A stretch of DNA of 64,000 nt from Kitasatospora atroaurantiaca (GCF_007828955.1 NZ_VIVR01000001.1:1-64000); one strand, 5' to 3'; numbered from the stretch's first letter, positions 34,497-43,395 are shown. Notes: generated by a model not told the origin, from the letters alone. Translations and numbers: made by a program.

Positions 34497-36521
34497 TCAG
34501 CATGCCTCGGCCGGTGAGACCTGGGCGCACACGAGGGCCTGCTCGATCAGCCCACGCAGTTCCTCATCCTGGAAGATCCTCTGGTAGCCCTCGAGCTGGG
34601 ACAGGCGGCGCTCCGACTGTTGCAGGGCCAGCAGTGCGGTCTGGATCGCCGGACTGATTTCGCCGATCCGGATCAGGGGCTGGAGTGCGTCGCGGAAGGC
34701 CCCGAACTGGTCGCCACCAGCGGCGATCGGCAGCACGAACTCCTCCAGGACCTTCATGGCCGGCCCTGAATCGCAGGTGATCGACATGAGCGTGATCGCC
34801 GCGCTGAGCCGTGACCACTGCGTGCCGTTCTCCATGATGGACCGGACCCGGTCGGCATACGGCGCGGCGTCGTGGCCGAACTCGGCCAGCGCGCCGAACG
34901 GCCCGAACTCGGGCTCCTCGGCCGCCATGACCGCGTCGCCGAGGAGCCGGAGCGCCGCCGCACGGTCTCCACTGATGCACGCGGCGGTCCAGGTCACCGA
35001 CCAGTGGTTCCCTGGGTAGTCCAGCACCTGGCAGGTGCGTAGGGCCGGTTCGGCCGAGGCGGCTGCCGGGCCCATCGCTCGCAGTACACCGACCACAGAG
35101 ATCGAGGTCCAGGTGTCGGCCAGTAGCGGCAGGAGATCCGGCAGTGCCGGCACCGCGTCCGCGCCCCATGCCTCCAACACCGCAAGGAACCCGCGGGTCG
35201 CACCGCCTCGGGCCCCGCCGCGGCGGATAGCCTCCCGCACCGCGGGCAGCAGGACGTCCGCGTGCGCTCGCAGCGGGATCAGCACGTCCGTGATGTCCGG
35301 CCGCCTCGGTTCCGCCGTGCCGTAGCCGCGGCCGTGCTCCTCCTCCTGCGCTCGGAGCTGCTCGATCAGGCCCGGCAGGGCGCGCGGGTCACCAATCCGG
35401 GCCAGCGCCCAATGGGCGATCTCGCCGACCGTTCCGTCGAGGTACTCGTCGGCCCCGTCGTCGTCGAGCAGTTCGGCGAGCCGGTCGGCGTACGGGGCCG
35501 CCGCAGGGCCGAGTGCCGCGAGGATGTTCGCGGCCCTGAGCCGGACGGCCCCGTCCGGGTCATCCAGCAGACCGCCCGCCAGCGGCAGCAACGTGGGTGC
35601 CACGGAACGCCGTTGGATGAGGAGCTGCCACGCCACGTCCAGGGCCTCCCGGCACAGCAGGGCATCCCCGGTCCACCTCGACGCCTCGATCAGTCGGGCG
35701 GTGAAGGACAGTTTCGCTTCGGGATCGTGCTCCAACCGCCGAGCGACCCACCAGACCAGGGTCTCGCGATCACAGGGGCCCTCGACGTTCGGCACGAACC
35801 ATACGTCCTCGAACCGTGGCCGCACCCCGAGGTCGGAGAACACCTCCACCAGACGGTCCAGCTGACGGACCGCCAGCTCCCGGTCCAGGCCGGCCGAGGC
35901 GTAGACGGCAGCGACCCACATCACCGGATCGTCCCCGCCCAGCACGTCCGCCAGCGCTGCCCGTGCCGCGTCGACGGCGTCCTGGTCCGCCTCCGGCTCG
36001 GCCGCGGCTTCGCCGAGGGCGATCAGCACCGGCAGCCGAACTGCCGGATCCGTCTCCACCCGCCACCGATCCAGCAACCGGGCGACGCTGCGCGCGAGCG
36101 GGATCGCCGCCCGCCGCACCGCCGGCTCCGGATCCGCGAGCAGGTCCCGTGCCCTGGCCCAGTCCTCCTCCGCCTGGCCCGGTTCGTTCATGGCCACCAG
36201 CAGCTCGACCAGGAAGACCCGCGCGCCCATGCCGGGGTCGGCGGCGAGCGCGACGACGAACGGCAGGGCAACCGGCATCGCGGACGGCGTCTCACACCCG
36301 TCCCTCGTGACGAGGGAGTAGAGCGGGTAGCAGTCCTCCTCCGTCGCCTCCGCACCCGCAAGAGCGAGCCGACGGAGCGTCCGCGGCACGTCCTCGACCG
36401 GATCGATCGGGCGCCCCGTCTCAAGCCCGTCCCACACCACCGCGTCCAGTGCTTCCAGCGACATTCCCGTCATCGTCATCCCGTCCACCGCCACGTCGTC
36501 CTGCTTGTCACCGGCCGTCAT
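34497..36521 (-). CDS. HEAT-repeat protein
   Basis: Protein of 674 residues, almost wholly helical repeats. Examples are EPAVRRAAIPLARSVARLLD (about 133-152), DGAVRLRAANILAALGPAAA (about 328-347), and GEIAHWALARIGDPRALPGL. The D-P-x-x-x-V-R-x-x-A spacing recurs about every 35-40 residues, as in HEAT/PBS-lyase repeats. Such solenoids bind proteins or nucleic acids and are frequent in bacterial conflict systems; the product has no catalytic motif. ATG 36521 is the first start; alternatives lie a few residues in (MTMTGMSLEALD). It is divergent from the small coiled-coil gene and 660 bp from the caspase gene. Confidence 0.75.
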   Translation of the reverse strand: MTAGDKQDDVAVDGMTMTGMSLEALDAVVWDGLETGRPIDPVEDVPRTLRRLALAGAEATEEDCYPLYSLVTRDGCETPSAMPVALPFVVALAADPGMGARVFLVELLVAMNEPGQAEEDWARARDLLADPEPAVRRAAIPLARSVARLLDRWRVETDPAVRLPVLIALGEAAAEPEADQDAVDAARAALADVLGGDDPVMWVAAVYASAGLDRELAVRQLDRLVEVFSDLGVRPRFEDVWFVPNVEGPCDRETLVWWVARRLEHDPEAKLSFTARLIEASRWTGDALLCREALDVAWQLLIQRRSVAPTLLPLAGGLLDDPDGAVRLRAANILAALGPAAAPYADRLAELLDDDGADEYLDGTVGEIAHWALARIGDPRALPGLIEQLRAQEEEHGRGYGTAEPRRPDITDVLIPLRAHADVLLPAVREAIRRGGARGGATRGFLAVLEAWGADAVPALPDLLPLLADTWTSISVVGVLRAMGPAAASAEPALRTCQVLDYPGNHWSVTWTAACISGDRAAALRLLGDAVMAAEEPEFGPFGALAEFGHDAAPYADRVRSIMENGTQWSRLSAAITLMSITCDSGPAMKVLEEFVLPIAAGGDQFGAFRDALQPLIRIGEISPAIQTALLALQQSERRLSQLEGYQRIFQDEELRGLIEQALVCAQVSPAEAC

Positions 36522-36669
36522 CGTCCAGGAAACCCGCCGCCCTGTCGCTCGAAATTCGCTCCACCTCGCACATGAGAGGGCTCAGCCCGGAGAACCGAGC
36601 GGGTGGGACGCCGCCACCATGCTCTTCACCGGCGATCGGGACAACCGTCGTACTGTCATCTATCCCTGT

Positions 36670-37176
36670 ATGACAGCGAGTTGTCGCTTCATGAACCGTA
36701 CCGCGAACGGACGCTGCAAGAGATGCCGCCTCGCCTTGGCGAGCACTGGTCTGACTGGGCGTCTCGTCGCAGAGGGGGTCCGCGAGCACATCGAGGCCGC
36801 CCGCACTCGTCAAGCCGCGCACCCGCCGCAACCCGGTTCCGGGCGCCCGCCGAGCCCGGCCTCGTTGCGAACCGACCTGGAGATGGCTCGTCATGAGATC
36901 GCGCCTCTGCGGCTGGAGCGGGACAACCTCAAGAATGTCGTGCGGCGGAACCTGGGACAGCAGCTCGATCAGGTCGGTGTCGGCGAACTCGTGACCCGCA
37001 TCAACGAACTCACCGTCCAGTTAGATGAGTTCAGAGCTGCACGAGAGGCCTGGAAGCGCGAGAAGCAGGACTTGGAGACGAAGCTGTCCGAGGCTGTAGA
37101 GGATCTAGAGGCGGCGCGTGCGAGCCTTCGCAGAATGGTACGGGCCGCAAGCACCGCGCCGAGTACAAATCAGTGA
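36670..37176 (+). CDS. Cys-motif coiled-coil protein
   Basis: Protein of 168 residues. The N-terminus has three Cys, in SCRFMNRTANGRCKRCRLAL (C5, C16, C19), like half of a zinc ribbon. A proline-rich linker (HPPQPGSGRPPSPA) then leads to a long heptad coiled coil (about 72-158: ERDNLKNVVRRNLGQQLDQV, LDEFRAAREAWKREKQDLE, LSEAVEDLEAARASL). The R-M-V/I-R end resembles coiled-coil proteins encoded by actinobacterial mobile elements. It converges on the caspase gene with only 7 bp between, and is divergent from the HEAT-repeat gene. A DNA-binding or scaffold role is possible. ATG 36670 gives the conserved start. Confidence 0.55.
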   Translation: MTASCRFMNRTANGRCKRCRLALASTGLTGRLVAEGVREHIEAARTRQAAHPPQPGSGRPPSPASLRTDLEMARHEIAPLRLERDNLKNVVRRNLGQQLDQVGVGELVTRINELTVQLDEFRAAREAWKREKQDLETKLSEAVEDLEAARASLRRMVRAASTAPSTNQ

Positions 37177-37183
37177 CTGTTTT

Positions 37184-38908
37184 CTAAAGCGGGAGTCTCC
37201 AAATGCTGGCCATTCCCTTGTCGACACCAAACGAGAGAAGTCCTCCAGGGCCAAACTCGGCATCGCCATCTCCAAGGCGACTGGACTTCGAGAACACCTT
37301 TTCACCGGACTGGATGTCCCAGACATAGAGGTCGCTCCACTCATTATAGATTGGAAGCCCCTCAACATCATACGTAATGTCCGTTGACGTTGTCCGGACA
37401 GTCGCAACATAGCGCCCCTCGGGACTCAGTGCCGCCACCCGACCGGGATCGAGCGAGTACTCTATGCGCTGGACCATTTCGTGTCCGCTCAAATCCCACA
37501 ATTTCAGCGAACCGCCGCCCGAATCCTGGATCCCCGAAAGGGCAGCAATTCCGCTTCGGCCAACAGCAAGCACCTTCCCGGGGGTCGATAGACGGCGCTC
37601 ACGCCGACCAGACTCTACCTCCCAGTACTCCACCGTATCGCCATAGTAGGCAACAAGCTCTCCGTTTGAAATGAAAGAAATACCCTCGGCGGAAATGTGG
37701 TCGGCTACACCCCATTGCGGATTCGGTTCGCCAGTCTCAACCTTCCAGATGCGGACCTTGTCGCCGCCAAGGCTGGCCAGCCATTTTCCATCCGTGCTGA
37801 AATCGATTTCAGCAACACTTTCCCGCCGCTCCGCACCCTTCGAATGCTGGATCACGCGCATATTGTGACCGCTTTTCGATTCCCATATCCGAATTAATCC
37901 GTCATTGCCAGCCGTGGCCAGAAGTTCACCATCCGGACTCAGCGCCAGCGAGCTCACTCGACGCAGTCGTCGGCTCAAGGAGGCATGGTGCAGTACACGC
38001 GATATCCGATCGCCGCCAATGCGGTAGGTGTCCACAAATCCGGCGTGAACAGCACCGGCGAAAGTGCTTCCATCCTGACTGAATGTCATCGGAGTCACCG
38101 GCGCCCTATATGCGGCAATAGAGAGGACGCGCGGCGCTTTAACCTCAGGCCTTGGTTTTTTTATTGCTCGATTGCGCCCGATTATAATGTCGCCAGCCTG
38201 GTTCCTCCCCCCGAGTTGCGGGGATGGCAAGCCACTCTCTGCTAGGTTTCTGCGGAGCGCCGTGTAAAGGTCCGAGAGTGAGACGTACTCGCCTACCCCG
38301 ACTATGCCAGTTCGCAGTATCCTTAGCATTTCTCCGGTGAATGCCGTATGAGTTGCCCCCAAGGGGGCCTTGGCATTCTCGTTCTCATGGCAAGCCGTAA
38401 GGACCCCCGTGCCTTCGATCCTCGTTGCGTCTCCTATTCGCCCGCCCTGAAAATCGGCTACTGCCATCCCACTCATACAGCAGTCAAGAATCACGACACG
38501 CCGTATGGGGCCTTCGCGAATTCGGATTCTCAGAGAGTCATAGCGTAGTGCGGAGACGTCCTCCAGGCCTGGCCTTGTTCCGGGTAGTGCCAGGTGGAAC
38601 CCCGACGAGGCGTCATCGATCACGCCATGCCCCGCATAGTAGACAATCAGCGTTTCCCCGGCCGATAGCGCCGCTGCCTCAACTGCCAATATTACATCAG
38701 CGGCAGTTGCCTCCCGATCGTCCAAGATTTCAATATTCTCCCTCGGGATCCCAAAGCTCATCGGGTCAACGAGAAGCTCCGCAAGGTCCTCAAGATTTCT
38801 TTTTATTGCCGGCAGAGGGTGATAGTGGCTGTACTCTGAAAATCCAATCAGGACAACCCGGACTCCCGTTGGCTCCCAGTGCCGAGGGCTACTCGCCCGG
38901 CTGGTCAT
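37184..38908 (-). CDS. Caspase-WD40 fusion protein
   Basis: Protein of 574 residues. The N-terminal caspase/metacaspase p20-like domain has the catalytic His in TLIVYYAGHGVIDD (His94) and the catalytic Cys in RVVILDCCMSGMAVADF (Cys144), with RVVLIGFSEYSHYHPLPAIK at the start. The C-terminal half (about 265-574) is a WD40 propeller, with units such as SSLALSPDGELLATAGNDGL and AEIDFSTDGKWLASLGGDKV. Protease plus propeller suggests a sensor-effector for regulated cell death or immunity. ATG 38908 overlaps the end of the EACC1 gene by 20 bp, implying translational coupling; a start 21 bp upstream is also possible. GC content is visibly lower than in surrounding genes, a sign of transfer. Confidence 0.85.
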   Translation of the reverse strand: MTSRASSPRHWEPTGVRVVLIGFSEYSHYHPLPAIKRNLEDLAELLVDPMSFGIPRENIEILDDREATAADVILAVEAAALSAGETLIVYYAGHGVIDDASSGFHLALPGTRPGLEDVSALRYDSLRIRIREGPIRRVVILDCCMSGMAVADFQGGRIGDATRIEGTGVLTACHENENAKAPLGATHTAFTGEMLRILRTGIVGVGEYVSLSDLYTALRRNLAESGLPSPQLGGRNQAGDIIIGRNRAIKKPRPEVKAPRVLSIAAYRAPVTPMTFSQDGSTFAGAVHAGFVDTYRIGGDRISRVLHHASLSRRLRRVSSLALSPDGELLATAGNDGLIRIWESKSGHNMRVIQHSKGAERRESVAEIDFSTDGKWLASLGGDKVRIWKVETGEPNPQWGVADHISAEGISFISNGELVAYYGDTVEYWEVESGRRERRLSTPGKVLAVGRSGIAALSGIQDSGGGSLKLWDLSGHEMVQRIEYSLDPGRVAALSPEGRYVATVRTTSTDITYDVEGLPIYNEWSDLYVWDIQSGEKVFSKSSRLGDGDAEFGPGGLLSFGVDKGMASIWRLPL

Positions 38909-39206
38909 TATCCAGATCCACAGAGACAACGGACCCGTCGGGAAGCGTGATATTAACGCGCTGAGGTGGAGTCCTTCGACTGCTCATCCAGGCTCGGATC
39001 GTACCGGCGAGAGCAGCGATCGTTCCTATATCGCTCAGTATAATGCTAATTAGCTCAAAGATGCCGCCTTGATCGTCGGGATTAATTGACGCAGCCTGCA
39101 CTCGCGCGCGGCGGACTGCAGGATCGCGTGAAAGCCAGGTTCGCAGGGACGCGAGTTCTTCACTGCCCGGGCTGGATGCGATTTGAATGATTACGTCAGC
39201 GCTCAC
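38889..39206 (-). CDS. Effector-associated constant component EACC1-like protein
   Basis: Protein of 105 residues starting at GTG 39206, with GGGAG six bases upstream. It reads SADVIIQIASSPGSEELASL, then RTWLSRDPAVRRARVQAA, an S-L-x-x-W-L-x-x-D-P block. A hydrophobic helix follows (FELISIILSDIGTIAALAGT), then SRRTPPQRVNITLPDGSVVS and VDLDND. This order (short mixed domain, hydrophobic helix, and terminal strand pair) fits the EACC1 component described in actinobacterial conflict systems with caspase or other effectors. The longer open frame to 39296 adds unlikely residues. It overlaps the caspase gene, forming a two-gene operon, probably transcribed from the AT-richer region upstream of 39206. 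Confidence 0.7.
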   Translation of the reverse strand: MSADVIIQIASSPGSEELASLRTWLSRDPAVRRARVQAASINPDDQGGIFELISIILSDIGTIAALAGTIRAWMSSRRTPPQRVNITLPDGSVVSVDLDNDQPGE

Positions 39207-39815
39207 ACAATTCTCCCAGCTGATATTTTCGGCGACGTTCGAAATCCCTGATCCTAGCTGGACCAGCCATCGTCCCAACCTTGCCCTTCGCGGCAAGCGG
39301 CACGAGGTGCGCTGACCCGTATGGGATCCCTGAAGCTCTCATCGGACCCCCGAGGTTTCCATGCACAACATGACGCGAAGATCACTTATTGATCGGAGCA
39401 GAGTGCAGGATGTCTCTGGTCCGAAATCTCACCTCAACCCTCCCCTGTCGCCCCTGTCAGTCAATTCTGCCGTCCCCAAGTACTGCGCCCGTACGTGACG
39501 GCTCTCTTGATGCCCTGAGGATTCTAGGAGTGCAGCCAGGCGTGTGTCATCGTCAACGACGGATCTGTCGGAGCAAGTCCGGAGCACCGGCGCGCGACTA
39601 CCCGGCGCCGTCCTGGCGGTGACGCCGTAGCCGGCCGTCCAATCGCTCCACGAGTCAACTGCCGTACCAGGGGATCTGACATCGTGTTGATCTTCACGGT
39701 CGCCTCGACACATGACCCTTTCTCTTCTTGAGGCATCGTTTGGCGATCTCGTCCTGCCAGCTCCTCGGAGGACGTTGTCACACGTCGAGAGGGGTCCTAC
39801 GTGACCTACGTGCCA
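39207..39815. other. Gap upstream of EACC1 gene, no supported gene
   Basis: About 600 bp of mixed composition, less GC-rich than average. It must hold the EACC1-caspase promoter in its left part. An 85-codon reverse ORF (39524-39781) has no recognisable features. No hairpin was called. Confidence 0.4.
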
Positions 39816-40160
39816 TCACGACACGTAGGCCTCTGATCTGGGGAAGGCTTGACAGCTATAGATAACGACCAGCTCGTGGGTGTCGTCGAAGTAGGTCAGG
39901 TCGACTTGGCCCCGGTCGCCGCGGGAGCCGTCGTCCAACGACACGAGGATCGTCCGGCGGCCGCTCCTCATCGGCGGGGTCTGGATCGCGACCTTCGCAC
40001 CGGCGACCAACACAGTCTCGCCCGTCTGATGGTCCCTCAGTCGGTGGGCGGGGGTGACGCCGCGTTCGGCAAGCAGCGGATGGTAGGGCTCCATGAGGTG
40101 GCGGGAGGCGTCCATGCCGATTGCCTCCAGTTCGGCCTGCAGCTGTTCGGTCTGGGTCAT
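39816..40160 (-). CDS. OB-fold fragment of DnaE2-type polymerase
   Basis: Protein of 114 residues resembling the region after the polymerase domain of DnaE2 (error-prone Pol III alpha): TEQLQAELEAIGMDASRHLM, then PAHRLRDHQTGETVLVAGAK and the OB-fold strands RTILVSLDDGSRGDRGQVDL with TYFDDTHELVV. DnaE2 proteins have over 1000 residues, so the catalytic part is absent. It is either a truncated gene or a small derived OB protein; ATG 40160 with no clear ribosome site does not settle it. Confidence 0.45.
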   Translation of the reverse strand: MTQTEQLQAELEAIGMDASRHLMEPYHPLLAERGVTPAHRLRDHQTGETVLVAGAKVAIQTPPMRSGRRTILVSLDDGSRGDRGQVDLTYFDDTHELVVIYSCQAFPRSEAYVS

Positions 40161-40603
40161 CGCGGGCAGGCCGGTCGTCCCCGGTTCGGGGTGGGCGGCG
40201 GGGTGAGGACCAGCTACGCGGGGATCGCCGCTGTGCGGTGTTGACGGTGGCTTGCGTCGTACCTGATGGCTTCCTCACTCACGATGTCCCCTCCAACGCT
40301 GGCCAGCAGAACGCCCCAGCGTAGGCGAATTTCTGGAAAACACCAGGTCATGCCATGTTTGCCGAGGGTGTGGACGGGCGCGTGAGCGCCTGTCCGGAGG
40401 CGGTCGACCCCGGGGTCGCGAACTGCTGCCGGATCGCGGCTGCGGGCCCGGCGAAGCCGCGTGCGGCACCGTTCCCGGCGGCCCCGAGGTCCCCAATTTC
40501 GTTAGTCAGCGCGTCGGCCCGGGATGCCACGGCTGCCGGCTTCACCGAACTGATCGGCCCCTCACTGAGCACCCACCTGGCCGGACGGGGCCAGCCGGAA
40601 TGC
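40161..40603. other. Gap with no supported gene
   Basis: About 440 bp. A reverse-strand stretch (40348-40572) reads RADALTNEIGDLGAAGNGAA but lacks any family assignment. Nothing else was found. Confidence 0.35.
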
Positions 40604-41569
40604 TCAGCCGCAGGTCTCCTGGGAGGCCGCGAGGTGGTCGGCCCAGCTGTCCTGAGCGAAGCCGGTGCAGATCAGGGCGGCGACGGCGGCGATCGGGGGC
40701 CAGGTCCACTGGCCGGCACGGGCGAGCAGGAAGCTGCGGCGGGTGCCGGCCAGCGGGTCGAGGCGGCGGAAGGCTACGTCCGTACGGTCGCGCTCGATGC
40801 CGGACTCGGCCAGAACCGCCACCCCCAGGCCCGCGCCGACCAGGCTGTTCACCAGGTGCAGGCTGTCCATCCGGTGCGGGATCCGGGGGACGAAACCGGC
40901 CATCGCGCACACCCGGTGCACCAGCTCGTCGTCGTCCGTGCCACGGGAGTTGGTGATCCAGCCGCTCTCTGCGAAGGCGGCGAGCTCCGACAGCGCGACC
41001 GGCCGCTGCGCATCCGGGTGGCCGGCCGGTACGGCCAGGTACAGCGGCTGCACCTCGAACCTCCGGACGCTCAGCTCCGACGGCCACGGATGCGGCACCA
41101 GGCTGTAGTCGTACACCACCCCGAGATCGACCTCGCCCGACCGCAGCAGCTCCACGGTGCGCTCCGGCTCATGCTCGGACATCTCCACTTCCACCCGCGG
41201 ATGGAGCTGCCGCAGCCGGGCCGCCATCGGCAGCACCACCGGCTCCACCGCCGTGTAGAAGCTGGTCAGCCGCACTCGGCCGGCCGGCTCCGCGCCGCCG
41301 CGCAGCTCGGCCGTCGCCTCCTCCACCGCCGCCAGGATCCCCACCGCGTGCTCCACCAGCCGCGCACCTGCAGGCGTCAGCCGCACCCGGCGGCCGACCG
41401 GCCGCAGCAGCGGCACGCCGACCTCCTGCTCCAGCACCGCCAGGTGCTTGGAGATCGCCGACGTCCCGTACCCCGTGTGGTCGGCCACGGCCGCCATCGT
41501 GCCGAGCCGGTCCAGCTCGACCAGCAGGCGCAACCGGGTGAGGTCGGGCAGCCGGCCGAATGGTTCCAT
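40604..41569 (-). CDS. LysR family transcriptional regulator
   Basis: Protein of 321 residues. The N-terminal winged HTH is LRLLVELDRLGTMAAVADHT and GYGTSAISKHLAVLEQEVGV (about 10-52), followed by VGRRVRLTPAGARLVEHAVG. The effector-binding domain shows RVRLTSFYTAVEPVVLPMAA and EVDLGVVYDYSLVP. ATG 41569 was chosen; the longer frame crosses the operator. It is divergent from an EamA exporter gene (starts 84 bp apart) and two dyads lie between, so it very likely controls that exporter and itself. The inducer is unknown. Confidence 0.9.
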   Translation of the reverse strand: MEPFGRLPDLTRLRLLVELDRLGTMAAVADHTGYGTSAISKHLAVLEQEVGVPLLRPVGRRVRLTPAGARLVEHAVGILAAVEEATAELRGGAEPAGRVRLTSFYTAVEPVVLPMAARLRQLHPRVEVEMSEHEPERTVELLRSGEVDLGVVYDYSLVPHPWPSELSVRRFEVQPLYLAVPAGHPDAQRPVALSELAAFAESGWITNSRGTDDDELVHRVCAMAGFVPRIPHRMDSLHLVNSLVGAGLGVAVLAESGIERDRTDVAFRRLDPLAGTRRSFLLARAGQWTWPPIAAVAALICTGFAQDSWADHLAASQETCG

Positions 41570-41578
41570 GAGGATATT

Positions 41579-41616
41579 GTCCACCAATGGTGGACGATCG
41601 GTCCACCAATGGACCG
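41579..41616. promoter_or_regulatory. Two LysR-type operator dyads between lysR and eamA genes
   Basis: 41579-41595 is a perfect palindrome with 8-bp arms, GTCCACCA-A-TGGTGGAC. 41599-41616 holds CGGTCCA-CCAA-TGGACCG, an imperfect dyad with the same consensus. The 12-mer GTCCACCAATGG occurs at 41579 and again at 41601, exactly 22 bp apart (two helical turns). The first site begins 9 bp from the LysR start codon. This is how LysR-type regulators bind a recognition and an activation site. Confidence 0.75.
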
Positions 41617-41652
41617 TGGACGGAAACGGCCTGCTGGCGATCAAATGACTGG

Positions 41653-42582
41653 GTGACCGCATCAACCTCCACCTCCACCTCCACCGCTGTCGACGGCGGC
41701 CAGCAGACGGCTGAGAAGTCCTTCCGGACGGACACCCGGCGGCGGGTGCCCGGCGCCGTGCTCGTGCTCGCCGCGATGGCCGTACTGCACACCGGCAGCG
41801 CGCTCGCCACCGAACTCTTCGACTCCATCGGCCCGGCCGGCACCACCTGGCTGCGGATCGCGTTCGCCGCCGTCATCCTGCTCGCCTGGACCGGCCGCTC
41901 GCTCGGGCCCGCGCTGCGCGCCGCGTCCCGGCGCGACCTGATCGCCACCGCTCTGCTCGGCGCCGTCAGCGCCGCACTGATGCTGCTGTTCTCCGAGGCG
42001 ACCGCGCGAGTGCCGCTCGGCACCGCCACCGCGCTCGAGTTCCTCGGCCCGCTCGCCGTCGCCGTCGCCGCCTCCAAGCGCCGCTCCGAACTCGGCTGGC
42101 TCGCACTCGCCGCTGCCGGCGTCCTGCTGCTCACCTCACCGTGGACCGGCGCGATCAGCGGCGCCGGCGTCCTGTTCGGACTGGCCTCGGCCGCCTGCTG
42201 GGCGCTGTACGTGATCGGCACCGCACACGTCGGCAGCCGCTTCACCGCCCAGCACGGCCTGGCCATCTCGCTCACCGTCGCCGCCCTGGTCAGCGCACCG
42301 TTCGGCGCGCCCGCGGTCGCCGCCAACTTCGACTGGGGCGTGGTCGCCGCAGCGGCGGGCATCGCGGTACTGATGCCGCTGCTGCCCTTCCTGCTGGAGA
42401 TGACGGCCCTTCAGCGGATCGGCAAGACCACCTACGGCACCCTGGTCGGCCTCGAACCGGCCATCAGCCTGCTGGCCGGGCTCATCCTCATCTCCCAGAC
42501 CCCGACCGCCGTCCAGGCCGGCGGCACCGTCCTGGTGGTCGCCGCCGGCATCGGCGCAGCCCGCAGGGAGCAACGCGGCTGA
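41653..42582 (+). CDS. EamA/DMT family transporter (RhtA-like exporter)
   Basis: Protein of 309 residues with ten predicted transmembrane helices in two EamA repeats. The first helix is AVLVLAAMAVLHTGSALATE, later ones IATALLGAVSAALMLLF, ALAAAGVLLLTSPW and ALYVIGTAHVGSRF, and the last pair LLAGLILISQTPTAVQAGGT. DMT exporters of this type move amino acids or their analogues; RhtA exports threonine/homoserine. GTG 41653 gives a Ser/Thr-rich lead (STSTSTST, encoded by a CTCCAC repeat). Divergent from the LysR gene and controlled by the dyads between. Confidence 0.88.
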   Translation: MTASTSTSTSTAVDGGQQTAEKSFRTDTRRRVPGAVLVLAAMAVLHTGSALATELFDSIGPAGTTWLRIAFAAVILLAWTGRSLGPALRAASRRDLIATALLGAVSAALMLLFSEATARVPLGTATALEFLGPLAVAVAASKRRSELGWLALAAAGVLLLTSPWTGAISGAGVLFGLASAACWALYVIGTAHVGSRFTAQHGLAISLTVAALVSAPFGAPAVAANFDWGVVAAAAGIAVLMPLLPFLLEMTALQRIGKTTYGTLVGLEPAISLLAGLILISQTPTAVQAGGTVLVVAAGIGAARREQRG

Positions 42583-42948
42583 GAGAGATTTTTGCACTTG
42601 GCGGTTCTGTCGTCACCTGATGCCGGGACACCGGGTCCAGGGGCAGCAGGATCGCCTGCGGGATGGTTATCCCTCCCCCGGCCCGAGCCCCGATCGACCC
42701 ACTCAAGACGGGCAGCCGGTCCGCGCTGCACAGCGTAGGCGGTGCGGACCGGCGGAGGTCAACGGGCGTCACTCTCACGGGCGGTCAGAGCCGACAGGCG
42801 GGAGGCCGCTCGCACGTCGCGGGTGGTTCCGTACTCGAGGCCGGGTCAGTCGACAGGCATGGCGAGCCGGCCGGGGTTGGCCTGCGGCATGTGCCGCTGT
42901 GTGCGGGGGCTCTGGGCGCGGCGGGCTGGTGGTGCCAGTCTGGCGGGC
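42583..42948. other. Gap with no supported gene
   Basis: About 365 bp between the exporter and a lipoprotein gene. No conserved frame or hairpin was seen. The right end should hold the lipoprotein promoter. Confidence 0.45.
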
Positions 42949-43395
42949 ATGACCCTTATCCGGTTGTCCCGTGTACTGCTGCTCATGGTGGTTGCTGCTG
43001 CCGGGTGTGCGGTTGATGTGCCGGTGAGCACGCGCAGCGGCGGGTTGTGCCGGGTGGAGGAGTCGGTTCGGCAGGCGTGGTTCGGTGGTGGGGTCGTTCC
43101 GAGAAAGGGCTGGTACACGACGGTGGACGTGACGGCGACATGCAAGGGCGGGCCGGCGCGGACGCTGACGGTGGAAGTGGTCCCGGATGACGGGCAGCCG
43201 GTGGAGCAGGTGTCGAAGTCGCTGCCGACGGAGTCGTACGGGGACGGTGCCTGGCGGTCCGTCATCCACGTCCACTGGCTTTGCGTGCCGGCGTCGTGGT
43301 CGTACCGGTCCGCGGTGCGGGAGAAGGACGGCCGGGTGGTGGTGGACGCCGTGGAGCACCGGGTGGTGACGGCGGGGAAGGACTGCAAGTACTGA
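42949..43395 (+). CDS. Small putative lipoprotein
   Basis: Protein of 148 residues. LIRLSRVLLLMVVAAAGCAV is a signal peptide with lipobox A-A-G-C, so the protein is likely lipid-anchored outside the membrane. The rest is mainly beta-strand: WYTTVDVTATCKGGPARTLT, VEVVPDDGQPVEQVSKSL and VREKDGRVVVDAVEHRVVTA, with Cys at the middle and end (ATCKGG, KDCKY) that could pair. No family is known to me. ATG 42949 was chosen because it starts the signal peptide. Confidence 0.65.
   Translation: MTLIRLSRVLLLMVVAAAGCAVDVPVSTRSGGLCRVEESVRQAWFGGGVVPRKGWYTTVDVTATCKGGPARTLTVEVVPDDGQPVEQVSKSLPTESYGDGAWRSVIHVHWLCVPASWSYRSAVREKDGRVVVDAVEHRVVTAGKDCKY

Noticed and set aside
36670..37176. Coiled-coil protein as another TnpC (DUF6262) copy
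   Set aside because: The coiled-coil tail is similar in style, but the SWLY-type helix-turn-helix is absent and it has a Cys motif instead.
39524..39781. 85-codon reverse ORF upstream of the EACC1 gene
   Set aside because: Half of it is low-complexity Arg-rich sequence and no start signal is convincing.
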